Positions 7,910 through 15,751 of a stretch of DNA of 64,000 nt are shown piece after piece; within the stretch, counting starts at the first letter, position 1, and each line of letters begins with the position of its first letter. Under the pieces are notes generated by a model. It worked only from the letters and a program-made list of their open reading frames with translations, was not told the DNA's origin and did no database searches. Made by a program: the position numbers and the translations under genes. The DNA comes from Luteococcus sp048595755 (GTDB taxonomy: Bacteria > Actinomycetota > Actinomycetes > Propionibacteriales > Propionibacteriaceae): the NCBI RefSeq assembly GCF_048595755.1, contig NZ_CP184360.1:2356001-2420000 (forward strand). The letters are read 5' to 3'.

Positions 7910-8629
7910 TCAGCGGCTTTGATTGTTTCGGGATTCCTCATCGAGCAAGGCAAGGTCTGCCTCGGTCACCAGCAGGGTGCTGACCGCATGGTGCACCAGG
8001 GTGCTGCGCCGGTTGCTCGCCAATCTGCCGACTCCGCCACGCAGGCCCTCCACGCCGGCCGCCTCCAGCTTGGCGCAGACATTGTCGAGCTTTCGATTGA
8101 AGCGGGTCTGGGGCCACCCAAGACGGGCGGCCGCCTCCGCCAGGGACGGTACGTGGCCCACGCCGCTGCCACCACGTCGCAGGGTGGGTTCGGCCAGCGC
8201 CAGGATCGCCAGGCGCTGCGAGTCGGTGAAGGTGGGTGGGCCGATCGTCTCCATTCCGGCCGCCGTGCTGGGCCTCACACCGGCCCGGGTAGCCGGCACT
8301 CCGGGCAGCAGCAATTCCAGCTCGTAGCTGGTGGGACCGGCCTGGAAGGTCACCAGGGTATGACGACAGGCCAGGGCGCTGCGGGCACCGGGGGAGAGGG
8401 TGGAGCGGCTCAGCCCGTCGACGTCGGTCAACTGCACCGGCAGCCGCGTTCCGACATTGGCCACCCACCACAGCCCGTCCTGATGGCTGAGCTCGAGCAG
8501 GACGCGGTGCAGGTGGGGGTTGTCGTCGATCTCCACCATGGCGGCGCGTCCGATGGTGCACACGGTGCCCGGCTCGACGGTGGTCAATTCACCGATGTAG
8601 TCGACGACCAGTGCGTCGGGATGGCTCAT
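7910..8629 (-). CDS. FHA-like domain protein with C-terminal helical DNA-binding-like region
   Basis: A 239-residue protein. Residues about 20-100 fit a degenerate forkhead-associated domain: CTIGRAAMVEIDDNPHLHR and WWVANVGTRLPVQLTD match the GR...N..LHR...NVG pattern of actinobacterial FHA proteins that bind phospho-Thr. After a Pro/Gly hinge, the C-terminal half (SLAEAAARLGWPQTRFNRKL) looks helix-turn-helix-like. It overlaps the Ser/Thr kinase stop by 4 bp (ATGA), so it is very likely a partner or substrate of that kinase (inference). ATG 8629 is preferred over GTG 8638 because GGAGGAG lies 10 bp upstream. Confidence 0.7.
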   Translation of the reverse strand: MSHPDALVVDYIGELTTVEPGTVCTIGRAAMVEIDDNPHLHRVLLELSHQDGLWWVANVGTRLPVQLTDVDGLSRSTLSPGARSALACRHTLVTFQAGPTSYELELLLPGVPATRAGVRPSTAAGMETIGPPTFTDSQRLAILALAEPTLRRGGSGVGHVPSLAEAAARLGWPQTRFNRKLDNVCAKLEAAGVEGLRGGVGRLASNRRSTLVHHAVSTLLVTEADLALLDEESRNNQSR

Positions 8630-10098
8630 GATCCCCACTCTCCTCCAAGATTGCCCGGCTCCTCACTGGTCTGGGGTCCCTCGCTGGCGGGGGGTTCCTC
8701 GCTGGCGGGGGGTTCCTCGCTGGTGGGGGGTACCTCGCTGGTCGGCTCCGGGCTGGTGGACGGCTCCTCGGCAGGCCTGGTGGTCTCGGCGGTGTCGGGC
8801 GTCGGCTCGGTGCCTGGGTCCGGTTGGGTCTGCGGAGTCCCCTGCGCGCCTGGGCTGGCGGGCTGGGTGCTCACCGCGGGCGTCGGGCTCGGGTCGGGCT
8901 CCTGCTGGCCCCCTCGCGGCAACAGGAAGGCCACGGCCAAGGCGACCAAGGCCAGCAGCGTCAGCGCCAGCAGCAGCACGATCGGGGTGCGACGTCCACT
9001 GCTCGACTTGCGGGCGGCCTGCTGCACCGGATGCGCCCGCCATGGGGCCGAGGAGGGACGCTGGTCGGTTGGGGGCGTGACGTAGTGCGCAGGCGGTGGA
9101 TCCGATGGTGTCCTGGTCTGCTCCACGGCGCTCGGCTCAGCCAGAGTGGGGGCCGGGATGGTGGCGGCCACGGCCGTGGGTGCTGCCGGGGCGGTGGGGG
9201 TCTCGGGCTCGGCCAGCGTCACCAGATGGGTGCGGTCGTCCTCCTGCTGGACGGGGGCGGTGTGCTGGTCGGTGCCGGCCCACAGCTCGATGGGGGTCAC
9301 CGCCAGTCCCAGTTGGCCCTGGATACGTTGCAGGGCACGCCCCAGGTCCAGGGCGGAGCGGGGGCGCAGCCCGGCGTCCTCGGCCAGACCACTGCGCAGC
9401 AGGTCTTCCAGCGCCGCCGGCACGTCGGGGCGACGGATGGCCTGCGCGGTCAGTTCGGGCCGGGAGGGGCCCAACGGCGCCTTGCCGGTGAGCGCGGCCC
9501 ACAGCGTGGCGCACAGCGAGTAGACGTCGGTGGTGGGTGCGAAGCCCTGCCCCACGGCCTGTTCCGGTGGCGCCCAGGCCGGGCTGAAGGCCGGGACCGG
9601 TTGCGCGGTGGCCTCCAAGGACTGGGCGATGCCGAAATCGGAGAGCAGTGGGCGGCCGTACTCGGAGAACAGGATGTTGGCCGGCTTGATGTCGCGGTGC
9701 AGGATGCCCAACCGGTGCGCCGTCTCGACCGCACCGGCCAGCTGCACGCCGATCTGCAGGACCTCCGAGACCGGCAACGGGTGGGCCTTGAGTCGCCCCG
9801 AGAGGCTGGGGGGTGGGCACAACTGCATCACCAGGTAGGGGCGGTCGTCCTCGCTGAGCCCCACCTGGTAGACGGGCACCACGTGCGGATGGCTCGACAA
9901 CCGGGCCATCAGGCTGGCCTCGGAGGCGAAGTGTCGGCGGGCTGCCTCGTCGAAACCGTGGATCACCTTGACCGCCACGTCGCGCCCCAGCGCGGTCTGC
10001 TCATAGCGGTACACGTGGGCGAACCCACCGCTTCCCAACAGGGCCCGGTACTGCAGGCCGGGGATCAGCGGCGGCCCGACAGTCTCTTCGACGCTCAC
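8626..10098 (-). CDS. Membrane-anchored Ser/Thr protein kinase
   Basis: A 490-residue Hanks-type kinase. The kinase domain spans about residues 10-270: LLGSGGFAHVY (P-loop), VAVKVI (Lys), LHRDIKPANILF (catalytic loop, about residue 135), LSDFGIA (DFG) and WAPPEQ (APE equivalent). A Pro/Thr/Ala-rich juxtamembrane region follows, then one transmembrane helix near 370-390 (VLLLALTLLALVALAVAFLL). The ~95-residue exterior tail is only Pro/Thr/Ser/Glu repeats (SEEPPASEEPPA). There are no PASTA or other sensor domains, so the signal is unclear. GTG start follows ACAGGAGG. Co-transcribed with the FHA protein. Confidence 0.9.
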   Translation of the reverse strand: MSVEETVGPPLIPGLQYRALLGSGGFAHVYRYEQTALGRDVAVKVIHGFDEAARRHFASEASLMARLSSHPHVVPVYQVGLSEDDRPYLVMQLCPPPSLSGRLKAHPLPVSEVLQIGVQLAGAVETAHRLGILHRDIKPANILFSEYGRPLLSDFGIAQSLEATAQPVPAFSPAWAPPEQAVGQGFAPTTDVYSLCATLWAALTGKAPLGPSRPELTAQAIRRPDVPAALEDLLRSGLAEDAGLRPRSALDLGRALQRIQGQLGLAVTPIELWAGTDQHTAPVQQEDDRTHLVTLAEPETPTAPAAPTAVAATIPAPTLAEPSAVEQTRTPSDPPPAHYVTPPTDQRPSSAPWRAHPVQQAARKSSSGRRTPIVLLLALTLLALVALAVAFLLPRGGQQEPDPSPTPAVSTQPASPGAQGTPQTQPDPGTEPTPDTAETTRPAEEPSTSPEPTSEVPPTSEEPPASEEPPASEGPQTSEEPGNLGGEWGS

Positions 10099-10170
10099 TC
10101 GGCCTCCTGTTCCTCCGCCACACAGTAGCTGTTGCTCGGCCCGGCAGTCGCGGTGACTAGCATGCGCGGC

Positions 10171-10992
10171 ATGCAACATCGCTATCTGGAAGTAGACGTC
10201 TTCAGCACGGGGCCCTTCACCGGCAATCCCGTCGCGGTGATCGCCGACGCGGACGAGCTGAGCGAGGACCAGATGCGGGCCATCGCCCACTGGACCAACC
10301 TTTCCGAGACCACCTTCCTGATCGCCCCGACCACCGACGAGGCGGACTATCGGGTGCGGATCTTCACCCCGTCCACCGAATTTCCCTTTGCGGGACACCC
10401 TACGCTCGGCACGGCGCGTGCCTGGCTGGAGCTGGGCGGGCGGCCCCGCACCGCCGGGCAGGTCGTCCAGGAATGCGGTGCCGGCTTGGTTCAGGTGCGG
10501 CTCTGCGATCAGGAACTGTCCTTTGCCACCCCACCACGCACTCGCACGGGCGAGCTCGACGAGGAGGACGTGGAGCGGCTGGTGGAGGCCCTCGGACTGC
10601 GACGCGAGGACGTGCTGGCCCACGCCTGGGGCGTCAACGGGCCGGCCTGGCAACTGTTCCAGCTGCGCGACGCGGACCTGGTGCGCTTCGTGCGTCCCGG
10701 CCGGCTCTGGGAAGGCGCCCACATCGGTCTGGTTGGTCTGGAGACCGGTGAGGGCGAGAACCTGCTGGAGGTGCGCGGCCTGACCGAACACTTCGAGGAC
10801 CCGGTGACCGGCTCCCTGAACGGCGCCTTCGCCCAGTGGCTGCGCGAACGCGGACTGGTCCCGGCCCACTACGTGGCCCATCAGGGCAGCCAGGTGCGTC
10901 GTGCCGGGCGGGTCAGGATCGAGGACGACGGCTGCCAGATCTGGGTGGGTGGCAGTGCCGAGGTCCGGGTTCGCGGCGAGCTGGTCAGCTAG
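10171..10992 (+). CDS. PhzF-family isomerase/epimerase-like protein
   Basis: A 273-residue protein of the diaminopimelate-epimerase fold. Seen are EVDVFSTGPFTGNPVAV at the N terminus, the catalytic Glu in NLSETTFL (about residue 45), FPFAGHPTLG and the C-terminal EDPVTGSLNGAFA. Family members include the phenazine isomerase PhzF and many of unknown substrate (YddE); no phenazine genes are nearby, so the substrate is open. The start was set at the ATG 7 bp after a TAGCAT -10 element, consistent with a leaderless message; an ATG 9 bp earlier is the alternative. It ends tail-to-tail with the next gene, overlapping by 4 bp. Confidence 0.85.
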   Translation: MQHRYLEVDVFSTGPFTGNPVAVIADADELSEDQMRAIAHWTNLSETTFLIAPTTDEADYRVRIFTPSTEFPFAGHPTLGTARAWLELGGRPRTAGQVVQECGAGLVQVRLCDQELSFATPPRTRTGELDEEDVERLVEALGLRREDVLAHAWGVNGPAWQLFQLRDADLVRFVRPGRLWEGAHIGLVGLETGEGENLLEVRGLTEHFEDPVTGSLNGAFAQWLRERGLVPAHYVAHQGSQVRRAGRVRIEDDGCQIWVGGSAEVRVRGELVS

Positions 10993-11990
10993 TCACCACC
11001 ACCGCCGTCACCACCATCGCCGCCACCGTCACCGCCGGCGTCGGACAGGTCACTGGCGAGGTCATTGAGCCCGTCCTCCAGCGAGTCGAGCGCATCACCG
11101 AAACTGTCGAAGCCCGAGAAGTCGAAGCCATCCATGTCGCCGTACCAGGCCAGGTCGGCTGCCCAGACGTCGCCGGTGGAACCATCCAGACCCTCTGCCG
11201 CCTCACGGAAGGCAGCCACCCATTCCCGCGTCACGCCCAGTGCCACCGCCCACGGCAGGTAACGACTGAACCATCCGGCGCCCTCCTCGAAGCGCAACCG
11301 GTTGCCGTCGGCGGTCTCCAGGAAGTGCTTGAAGCCGGCATTCTGGTAGCGCAGGGCTGCCCCCAGGGCGGTGCGCCTGCGCAGGCCCGGGGTGGTCAGG
11401 CACTTGCTCAGGGGCACGCGTCCCCCGTGCAGGTGCGGGAACCACAGTTCGTGCTGCGGCCAGCGGGCAAGATCCCGCTTCATGTCCGACGCTCTGCTTG
11501 ACAAGGAGGTCTTCAGCCACGACAGCTGCGTCGGGCGGCCGACGGAGAAGAGCATCTGCAACAGTTCTGCACGCAGCGGGTTGAGGCTGTCGTCCACCGG
11601 CCGGAGCGCGGTCAGTTCCCAGTCCTTGTGCCGGCGACGCAGCACCCGGGTGGTGCGCACTACGGGGGTGATCCTCACATAGCCCTCCACCGCCAGGGCA
11701 ATCATGGCCGCGGCGATGTCCGACGACTGGGGCTCGCCGCGGGTGAGCATTCCCACCTGCTCGGGGAGCACACCCGTGGGTGGTTCGAAGCGCACCGCCA
11801 CCGGGGCGGACATGTCGGCGCGGGTGACGCGACGCACCGGCGCACCCTGCGGGCCGGGCAGGGACCCAAGGGGCAGCTGGTACAGCTCGTCGTGTTTGCT
11901 GATCAGCTTGCGACCCGTCGAGCCACCGACCTTGAGGATGATCGCAACCATGCCCAGCAGCGACATGATGCCGATGAAGAACAACGCCAT
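10989..11990 (-). CDS. DUF2207-like membrane protein, C-terminal half only
   Basis: A 333-residue product with one N-terminal membrane helix (ALFFIGIMSLLGMVAIIL), then a cytoplasmic region. Features typical of the C-terminal part of DUF2207 proteins are VLPEQVGMLTRGEPQSSDIAAAMIALAVEGY (winged-helix-like), LKHF-like GFKHFLETAD, LPWAVALGVTREW and a final glycine run GGDGGGDGG. The usual N-terminal extracytoplasmic DUF2207 domain is missing, so this is a short variant. Function unknown. It lies 57 bp downstream of pyrC and may be read through from the pyr operon. ATG 11990 has GAGGA upstream. Confidence 0.65.
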   Translation of the reverse strand: MALFFIGIMSLLGMVAIILKVGGSTGRKLISKHDELYQLPLGSLPGPQGAPVRRVTRADMSAPVAVRFEPPTGVLPEQVGMLTRGEPQSSDIAAAMIALAVEGYVRITPVVRTTRVLRRRHKDWELTALRPVDDSLNPLRAELLQMLFSVGRPTQLSWLKTSLSSRASDMKRDLARWPQHELWFPHLHGGRVPLSKCLTTPGLRRRTALGAALRYQNAGFKHFLETADGNRLRFEEGAGWFSRYLPWAVALGVTREWVAAFREAAEGLDGSTGDVWAADLAWYGDMDGFDFSGFDSFGDALDSLEDGLNDLASDLSDAGGDGGGDGGDGGGGD

Positions 11991-12047
11991 GCAGCCATCC
12001 TCGCCCGCCAGCGGTTCACACTGGGGCGAGTGACCCACAGCGACGGG

Positions 12048-13328
12048 TCACCGCGTGTGGGTGCGCCGTCCCTCCCAGAAGGTCATCACGACGGGATCGG
12101 GCAGCTCGCGGCCGTGGTAGGGATTGTTGCGGCTGCGCGAACGCGACGCCTCCCGATCCACCGCGGCGCGGGCCGACGGGTCCACCAGCACGATGTTGGC
12201 GGGCGCTCCCGGTGCCAGGGCGACGCCCTGGCGTCCGGCCAGGTTGCCGATCCGTGCCGGGGCGGTGCTCATCCGCTCCACGGCGGTGGGCCAGTCCATC
12301 CGTCCGGTGTTCACCATGGTCTCCATCACCACGGACAGGGCCTGTTCCAGCCCGAGCATCCCGGGGCGGGCGTCGACGAAGGCGTGGTCCTTGTCCTGCG
12401 GGGCGTGGGGAGCGTGGTCGGTGCCCACCACGTCGATGGTGCCGTCGGCAAGCGCCTCGCGCACGGCCTCGATGTGCTCGTCGGTGCGCAGCGGGGGATT
12501 GACCTTGAAGGTGGTGTCGTAGCCCTCCAGCTCCCGGGTGCCCAACAGCAGGTGGTGGGGGGTGACCTCGGCGGTGACGTCGATGCCGCGCTTCTTGGCC
12601 CACCGGACCACGTCGACGCCCTCGGCGGTGGAGATGTGGCAGACGTGCAGGCGTGAACCGGTCAGCTCGGCCAGCTGCACGTCGCGGGCGATGATGACGC
12701 TCTCGGCCTGGGCCGGCCAGCCGCCTAGGCCCAGCCGACCGCTGTACTCGCTCTCGTGGCAGCAGGCGCCCGGCCCGGCCAGCGACGTGTCCTGGGAGTG
12801 CTGTGCGATGACGCCGCCGAAGGGACGCACCCATTCCAGCGCGCGACGCATCAGCAGGGGGTCCTGGACGCACATGCCGTCGTCGGAGAAGACCCGCACC
12901 TGGGCCGAGCTCTTGGCCATCAGCCCCATCTCGGACAATTCCTTGCCGGCCAGGTTCTTGGTGACCGCGCCGATGGGCTGCACGAAGCAGGAGCCGTCGC
13001 GCTCGCCCAGCAGCTTGATCCACTCGGCCTTCTCCGCGTCGTCGGTGACGGGCTGGGTGTTGGCCATCGCGAAGACGGCGGTGAAGCCACCGCGCGCGGC
13101 GGCCTCGGTGCCGGTGCGCACCGTCTCGGCGTCCTCGCGGCCCGGTTCGCGCAGGTGGGTGTGCAGGTCGACCAGGCCGGGCAGGGCCAACAGGCCGTCG
13201 GCGTCGATCCGCTCGGCGTCCTGCGGTGCCTCGTCCACCAGACGGCCGTCGTGGACGAAGAGGTCGGTGGTGGTGCCGTCGGCGAGCCGGGCGCCCGCGA
13301 TCACAAGGTTGCGTGCCTGCTCGATCAT
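12048..13328 (-). CDS. pyrC: Dihydroorotase
   Basis: A 426-residue amidohydrolase cyclising carbamoyl-aspartate to dihydroorotate (pyrimidine step 3). Metal and catalytic motifs are clear: DLHTHLREPG, FAMANTQPVTDD, HVCHISTAEG and GTDHAPH. The C terminus carries the usual beta-sandwich residues NPYHGRELPDPVVMTFWEG. The long upstream frame was rejected because ATG 13328 overlaps the pyrB stop by 4 bp and matches the family N terminus (NLVIAGARLADG). A 7-bp GTGACCC/GGGTCAC hairpin overlaps the stop codon. Confidence 0.95.
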   Translation of the reverse strand: MIEQARNLVIAGARLADGTTTDLFVHDGRLVDEAPQDAERIDADGLLALPGLVDLHTHLREPGREDAETVRTGTEAAARGGFTAVFAMANTQPVTDDAEKAEWIKLLGERDGSCFVQPIGAVTKNLAGKELSEMGLMAKSSAQVRVFSDDGMCVQDPLLMRRALEWVRPFGGVIAQHSQDTSLAGPGACCHESEYSGRLGLGGWPAQAESVIIARDVQLAELTGSRLHVCHISTAEGVDVVRWAKKRGIDVTAEVTPHHLLLGTRELEGYDTTFKVNPPLRTDEHIEAVREALADGTIDVVGTDHAPHAPQDKDHAFVDARPGMLGLEQALSVVMETMVNTGRMDWPTAVERMSTAPARIGNLAGRQGVALAPGAPANIVLVDPSARAAVDREASRSRSRNNPYHGRELPDPVVMTFWEGRRTHTR

Positions 13329-14290
13329 GCGTTCTCGCCTTCCTGGGTGGTGTCGTCCTGGGACCCGCCCAGGAGGTGGTAGAGCACGCTCATCCGGACG
13401 GCCACGCCGGCCGAGACCTGGTTGAGCACGAGTGAGCCGATGCTGTCGGCGGCCTCGCTGGAGATCTCCAACCCGCGGTTCATCGGTCCCGGGTGCATGA
13501 TGGCGACCCCGGGCCGCAGCCCCTGCAGGCGCGTGGCGGTCAGGCCCCATCCGTCGATGTACTCGCGCTCGCTGGGGAAGAAACCGGAGCTCATCCGTTC
13601 GCGTTGCACGCGCAGCATCATGGCGATGTCGGCGCGGCAGAGGGCCTCGTCGAAGCTGTCGACGATCTCCACCGGCCAGCCGCTTGCGCCGGTGGGCATC
13701 AGCGTCGGGGGAGCGCACAGCAGGACCTTGGCGCCCAGGGTGGTCAACAGGCTGACATTGCTGCGCACCACGCGGGAATGCAGCAGGTCACCGGTGATGG
13801 CGACGGTGCGACCCTCGAAGTCGTTGACCTCTCCACCGTCGAGCCCACGCCAGTGCTGACGCATCGAATAGGCGTCCAGCAGGGCCTGGGTGGGATGTTC
13901 GTGGGCCCCGTCGCCGGCATTGACCACGCTGGCGCGCACCCAGCTGGCGGCCTGCTGCACCGTGCCGGACCCGGCATGACGAATCACCAGGCAGTCGACG
14001 CCCATCGAGTCGAGGGTGAGGAGCGTGTCCTTCATCGACTCGCCCTTGCTGACGCTGGAGCCCTTGGCGGAGACATTGATGGTGTCGGCGCTCATCCACT
14101 TGCCCGCGATCTCGAAGGAGGTGCGGGTGCGGGTGGAATCCTCGAAGAACAGGTTGATGATGGTGCGGCCCCGCAAGGCGGGGATCTTCTTCACCTCACG
14201 CCCCTGGATGTCCTGCATCTGTTCGGCCAGGTCAAGGATGGACAGGGCCTGGCCGCGGTCGAGATCGCTGGCTGCCAGCAGGTGCTTCAT
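13325..14290 (-). CDS. pyrB: Aspartate carbamoyltransferase catalytic subunit
   Basis: A 321-residue enzyme condensing carbamoyl phosphate with aspartate. Signatures: FFEDSTRTRTSFE (carbamoyl-phosphate loop), AGDGAHEHPTQALLD, LRVQRER and HPGPMNRG. It sits between pyrR and pyrC with 4-bp overlaps on both sides, a coupled pyrRBC operon. No pyrI is visible, as expected for actinomycetes. Confidence 0.96.
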   Translation of the reverse strand: MKHLLAASDLDRGQALSILDLAEQMQDIQGREVKKIPALRGRTIINLFFEDSTRTRTSFEIAGKWMSADTINVSAKGSSVSKGESMKDTLLTLDSMGVDCLVIRHAGSGTVQQAASWVRASVVNAGDGAHEHPTQALLDAYSMRQHWRGLDGGEVNDFEGRTVAITGDLLHSRVVRSNVSLLTTLGAKVLLCAPPTLMPTGASGWPVEIVDSFDEALCRADIAMMLRVQRERMSSGFFPSEREYIDGWGLTATRLQGLRPGVAIMHPGPMNRGLEISSEAADSIGSLVLNQVSAGVAVRMSVLYHLLGGSQDDTTQEGENA

Positions 14291-14868
14291 CGCTTCTCCT
14301 CAGGGGTGGCAGTGATCCGCTGGATGGTCACCACGTCGCTGCCGTCGTTCTCGCGCAGCCGGACGGTGACCCGCTCGTCCTTGGCAGTCCCGGTGGCCAG
14401 ACCGGTGATGTCGGCCTGGATCGGCAGTTCACGATGCCCGCGATCCACCAGCACCGCCAACATCACCCGTGCGGGACGACCGATGTCCTTGAGGGCGTCG
14501 AGGGCGGCGAGCACCGTGCGCCCGGAGTTGAGCACGTCGTCCACCAGCACGACGGTGCGCCCCTCCACGTCGACGGGGATGTGGCTGCGGCCCACCGTGC
14601 GGGTGGGGTTGGCGCGCAGGTCGTCGCGGTACATGGTGACGTCAAGGTCACCCACCGGAACCTCCACCGCCTCGATCCGCTCGATCGCCTCGGCCAGCCG
14701 ACGCGAGAGCGGGACGCCCCGTGTGGGGATGCCCAGCAGCACCAGACCTGCGGCACCGCGATTGAGTTCCACCACCTGGTGCGCCATGCGGGTGAGGGCC
14801 CGTCCGATCTCCTCGGCGTCGAGGAGGGTGCGGGCCGGGCTGTCTGGGGTTCTGGCTGCGGCTGTCAC
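14287..14868 (-). CDS. pyrR: Bifunctional pyr operon regulator / uracil phosphoribosyltransferase
   Basis: A 193-residue PRTase-fold protein with the PRPP-binding motif VVLVDDVLNSGRTV, LLGIPTRGVPL and MYRDDLR, all typical of PyrR. PyrR binds pyr mRNA when UMP is high and has UPRTase activity. The GTG start has no ribosome site, but a TAGATT -10 element lies 6 bp before it, suggesting a leaderless mRNA. That would leave no 5' leader for a classical PyrR attenuator upstream of pyrR, so any RNA control would have to act inside the operon (inference). Confidence 0.93.
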   Translation of the reverse strand: MTAAARTPDSPARTLLDAEEIGRALTRMAHQVVELNRGAAGLVLLGIPTRGVPLSRRLAEAIERIEAVEVPVGDLDVTMYRDDLRANPTRTVGRSHIPVDVEGRTVVLVDDVLNSGRTVLAALDALKDIGRPARVMLAVLVDRGHRELPIQADITGLATGTAKDERVTVRLRENDGSDVVTIQRITATPEEKR

Positions 14869-14935
14869 GCTCGAAATCTACCAAGCCGGGCACCCTGCTC
14901 GGGCCCATGCCGGGTGATGACCTGCCCAGTGATGA

Positions 14936-14995
14936 CCCGACGTGCCGCGCGGCGGCATGCCCTTCCCCTTCCCCCGACGTGCCGCGCGGCGGCAT
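14936..14995. repeat. Two copies of a 23-bp palindrome-containing direct repeat
   Basis: CCCGACGTGCCGCGCGGCGG (continuing CAT) occurs at 14936 and 14973, 37 bp apart. Each copy contains TGCCGC/GGCGGCA-type dyad symmetry. They lie in the divergent region between pyrR and the small membrane protein gene. They could be regulator-binding sites or a small repeat family; no third copy was noticed in the window. Confidence 0.6.
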
Positions 14996-15048
14996 ACCGA
15001 GGGACGGTATGTGAGCAAGATCTGGGCAGCTCGGCTAGTATCTGCCGC

Positions 15049-15369
15049 ATGAACCCGCTCTCCTCCCTTCACCTGCTGGAGTCCACCTTTCCGGGATGGC
15101 CCGAGTTCACGCCGCCGTCGAACATGTTCATGCTCATGCTGCTGTTCGGGGCGCCCCTGCTGATCGCCCTGGTGGTGTCCGGGATCATCGTCGGGCTGGG
15201 TCGCAAGAACGACGTGCTCACCAACCAGCGGATCGCCGGCCTCATGGATGAGGAGAAGGAGCGCAAGGCCGTCGTCCCGGCCCGCGCCCAGCGTGCCGCC
15301 ATCGAGCCCGAGGCCGATCTGGCCGATGCCGCCCAGACCGGCTCGGTCGCCGCGCAGCGCGGCCTCTGA
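15049..15369 (+). CDS. Small single-pass membrane protein
   Basis: A 106-residue product with one strong transmembrane segment at about residues 28-50 (MLMLLFGAPLLIALVVSGIIVGL), preceded by a short exterior segment and followed by a charged Lys/Glu/Ala-rich cytoplasmic tail. No domain recognised; similar small proteins are common beside pyr genes in actinomycetes but have no known role. Start chosen at the ATG 7 bp after TAGTAT, a leaderless arrangement; the longer upstream frame lacks a ribosome site. Followed by a perfect terminator hairpin. Confidence 0.65.
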   Translation: MNPLSSLHLLESTFPGWPEFTPPSNMFMLMLLFGAPLLIALVVSGIIVGLGRKNDVLTNQRIAGLMDEEKERKAVVPARAQRAAIEPEADLADAAQTGSVAAQRGL

Positions 15370-15390
15370 CTCCAGCCAACAACCACTCCA

Positions 15391-15423
15391 CAGGGCCCCG
15401 GACGTCGACGTCCGGGGCCCCTG
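15391..15423 (+). terminator. Strong terminator before the cys operon
   Basis: Near-perfect hairpin CAGGGCCCCGGACGT / ACGTCCGGGGCCCCTG, 21 bp after the small membrane protein gene; it isolates it from the sulfur operon. Confidence 0.75.
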
Positions 15424-15493
15424 TCATGCCTGGCCACGACTGCCGTCATGCCTTGGCGCGACTGCTCCGTTCATGTCACGAAGTGAGACCTGT

Positions 15494-15523
15494 TTGGGAA
15501 TCCGTCCACGGTTGTGCTCTACT
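15494..15523 (+). promoter_or_regulatory. Promoter of the sulfate assimilation operon
   Basis: A TTGGGA -35 box, an 18-bp spacer and a TCTACT -10 box end 7 bp before the ATG of the leader peptide, which would place transcription start at or next to that ATG. Just upstream, two imperfect 21-bp direct repeats (GTCATGCCTGGCCACGACTGC and its variant) at about 15423-15467 could bind a regulator. Confidence 0.5.
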
Positions 15524-15530
15524 TCACGGC

Positions 15531-15617
15531 ATGCAGATCCCCGCAGCCCTCCACCTCGTGATGCGTCGTCACGTGGACTTGCTGCGCATCAACGGCTGCA
15601 TGTGTCAGATGCCTTGA
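15531..15617 (+). CDS. Cysteine-responsive leader peptide (HVDLLR type)
   Basis: A 28-residue peptide ending RRHVDLLRINGCMCQMP. This matches the actinobacterial putative leader peptide pattern (R-H-V-D-L-x-R-V then Cys) found before sulfur-metabolism genes. The closely spaced Cys codons (CMC) near the end, a downstream hairpin and the following cys genes fit a ribosome-stalling attenuator that raises expression when charged tRNA-Cys is scarce. No ribosome site; the ATG is 7 bp from the -10 box, so it is probably leaderless. A second ATG at 15561 would give an 18-residue version. Confidence 0.85.
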   Translation: MQIPAALHLVMRRHVDLLRINGCMCQMP

Positions 15618-15653
15618 GCCGCGTCTGAACCATGCCCTCCTCCAGGGCCAATC

Positions 15654-15677
15654 GTCCGGGCGCGTGACGCCCGGGAC
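15654..15677 (+). promoter_or_regulatory. Putative attenuator hairpin downstream of the leader peptide
   Basis: GTCCGGGCG / CGCCCGGGAC stem with one bulge and a short loop, 37 bp after the leader stop and 75 bp before sirA. No U-run follows, so it may act on translation or be Rho-linked rather than an intrinsic terminator. Confidence 0.5.
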
Positions 15678-15751
15678 CCCCATCTGACAGCACCCCTGTA
15701 GCTGGTCACATCCTCGTGTGTCGCGTGCCACCCACACCGAGGTGAGAAATC

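Noticed and set aside
6851..9085. 744-residue plus-strand open frame
   Set aside because: Antisense to the lipoprotein, FHA and kinase genes; those have clear motifs and ribosome sites.
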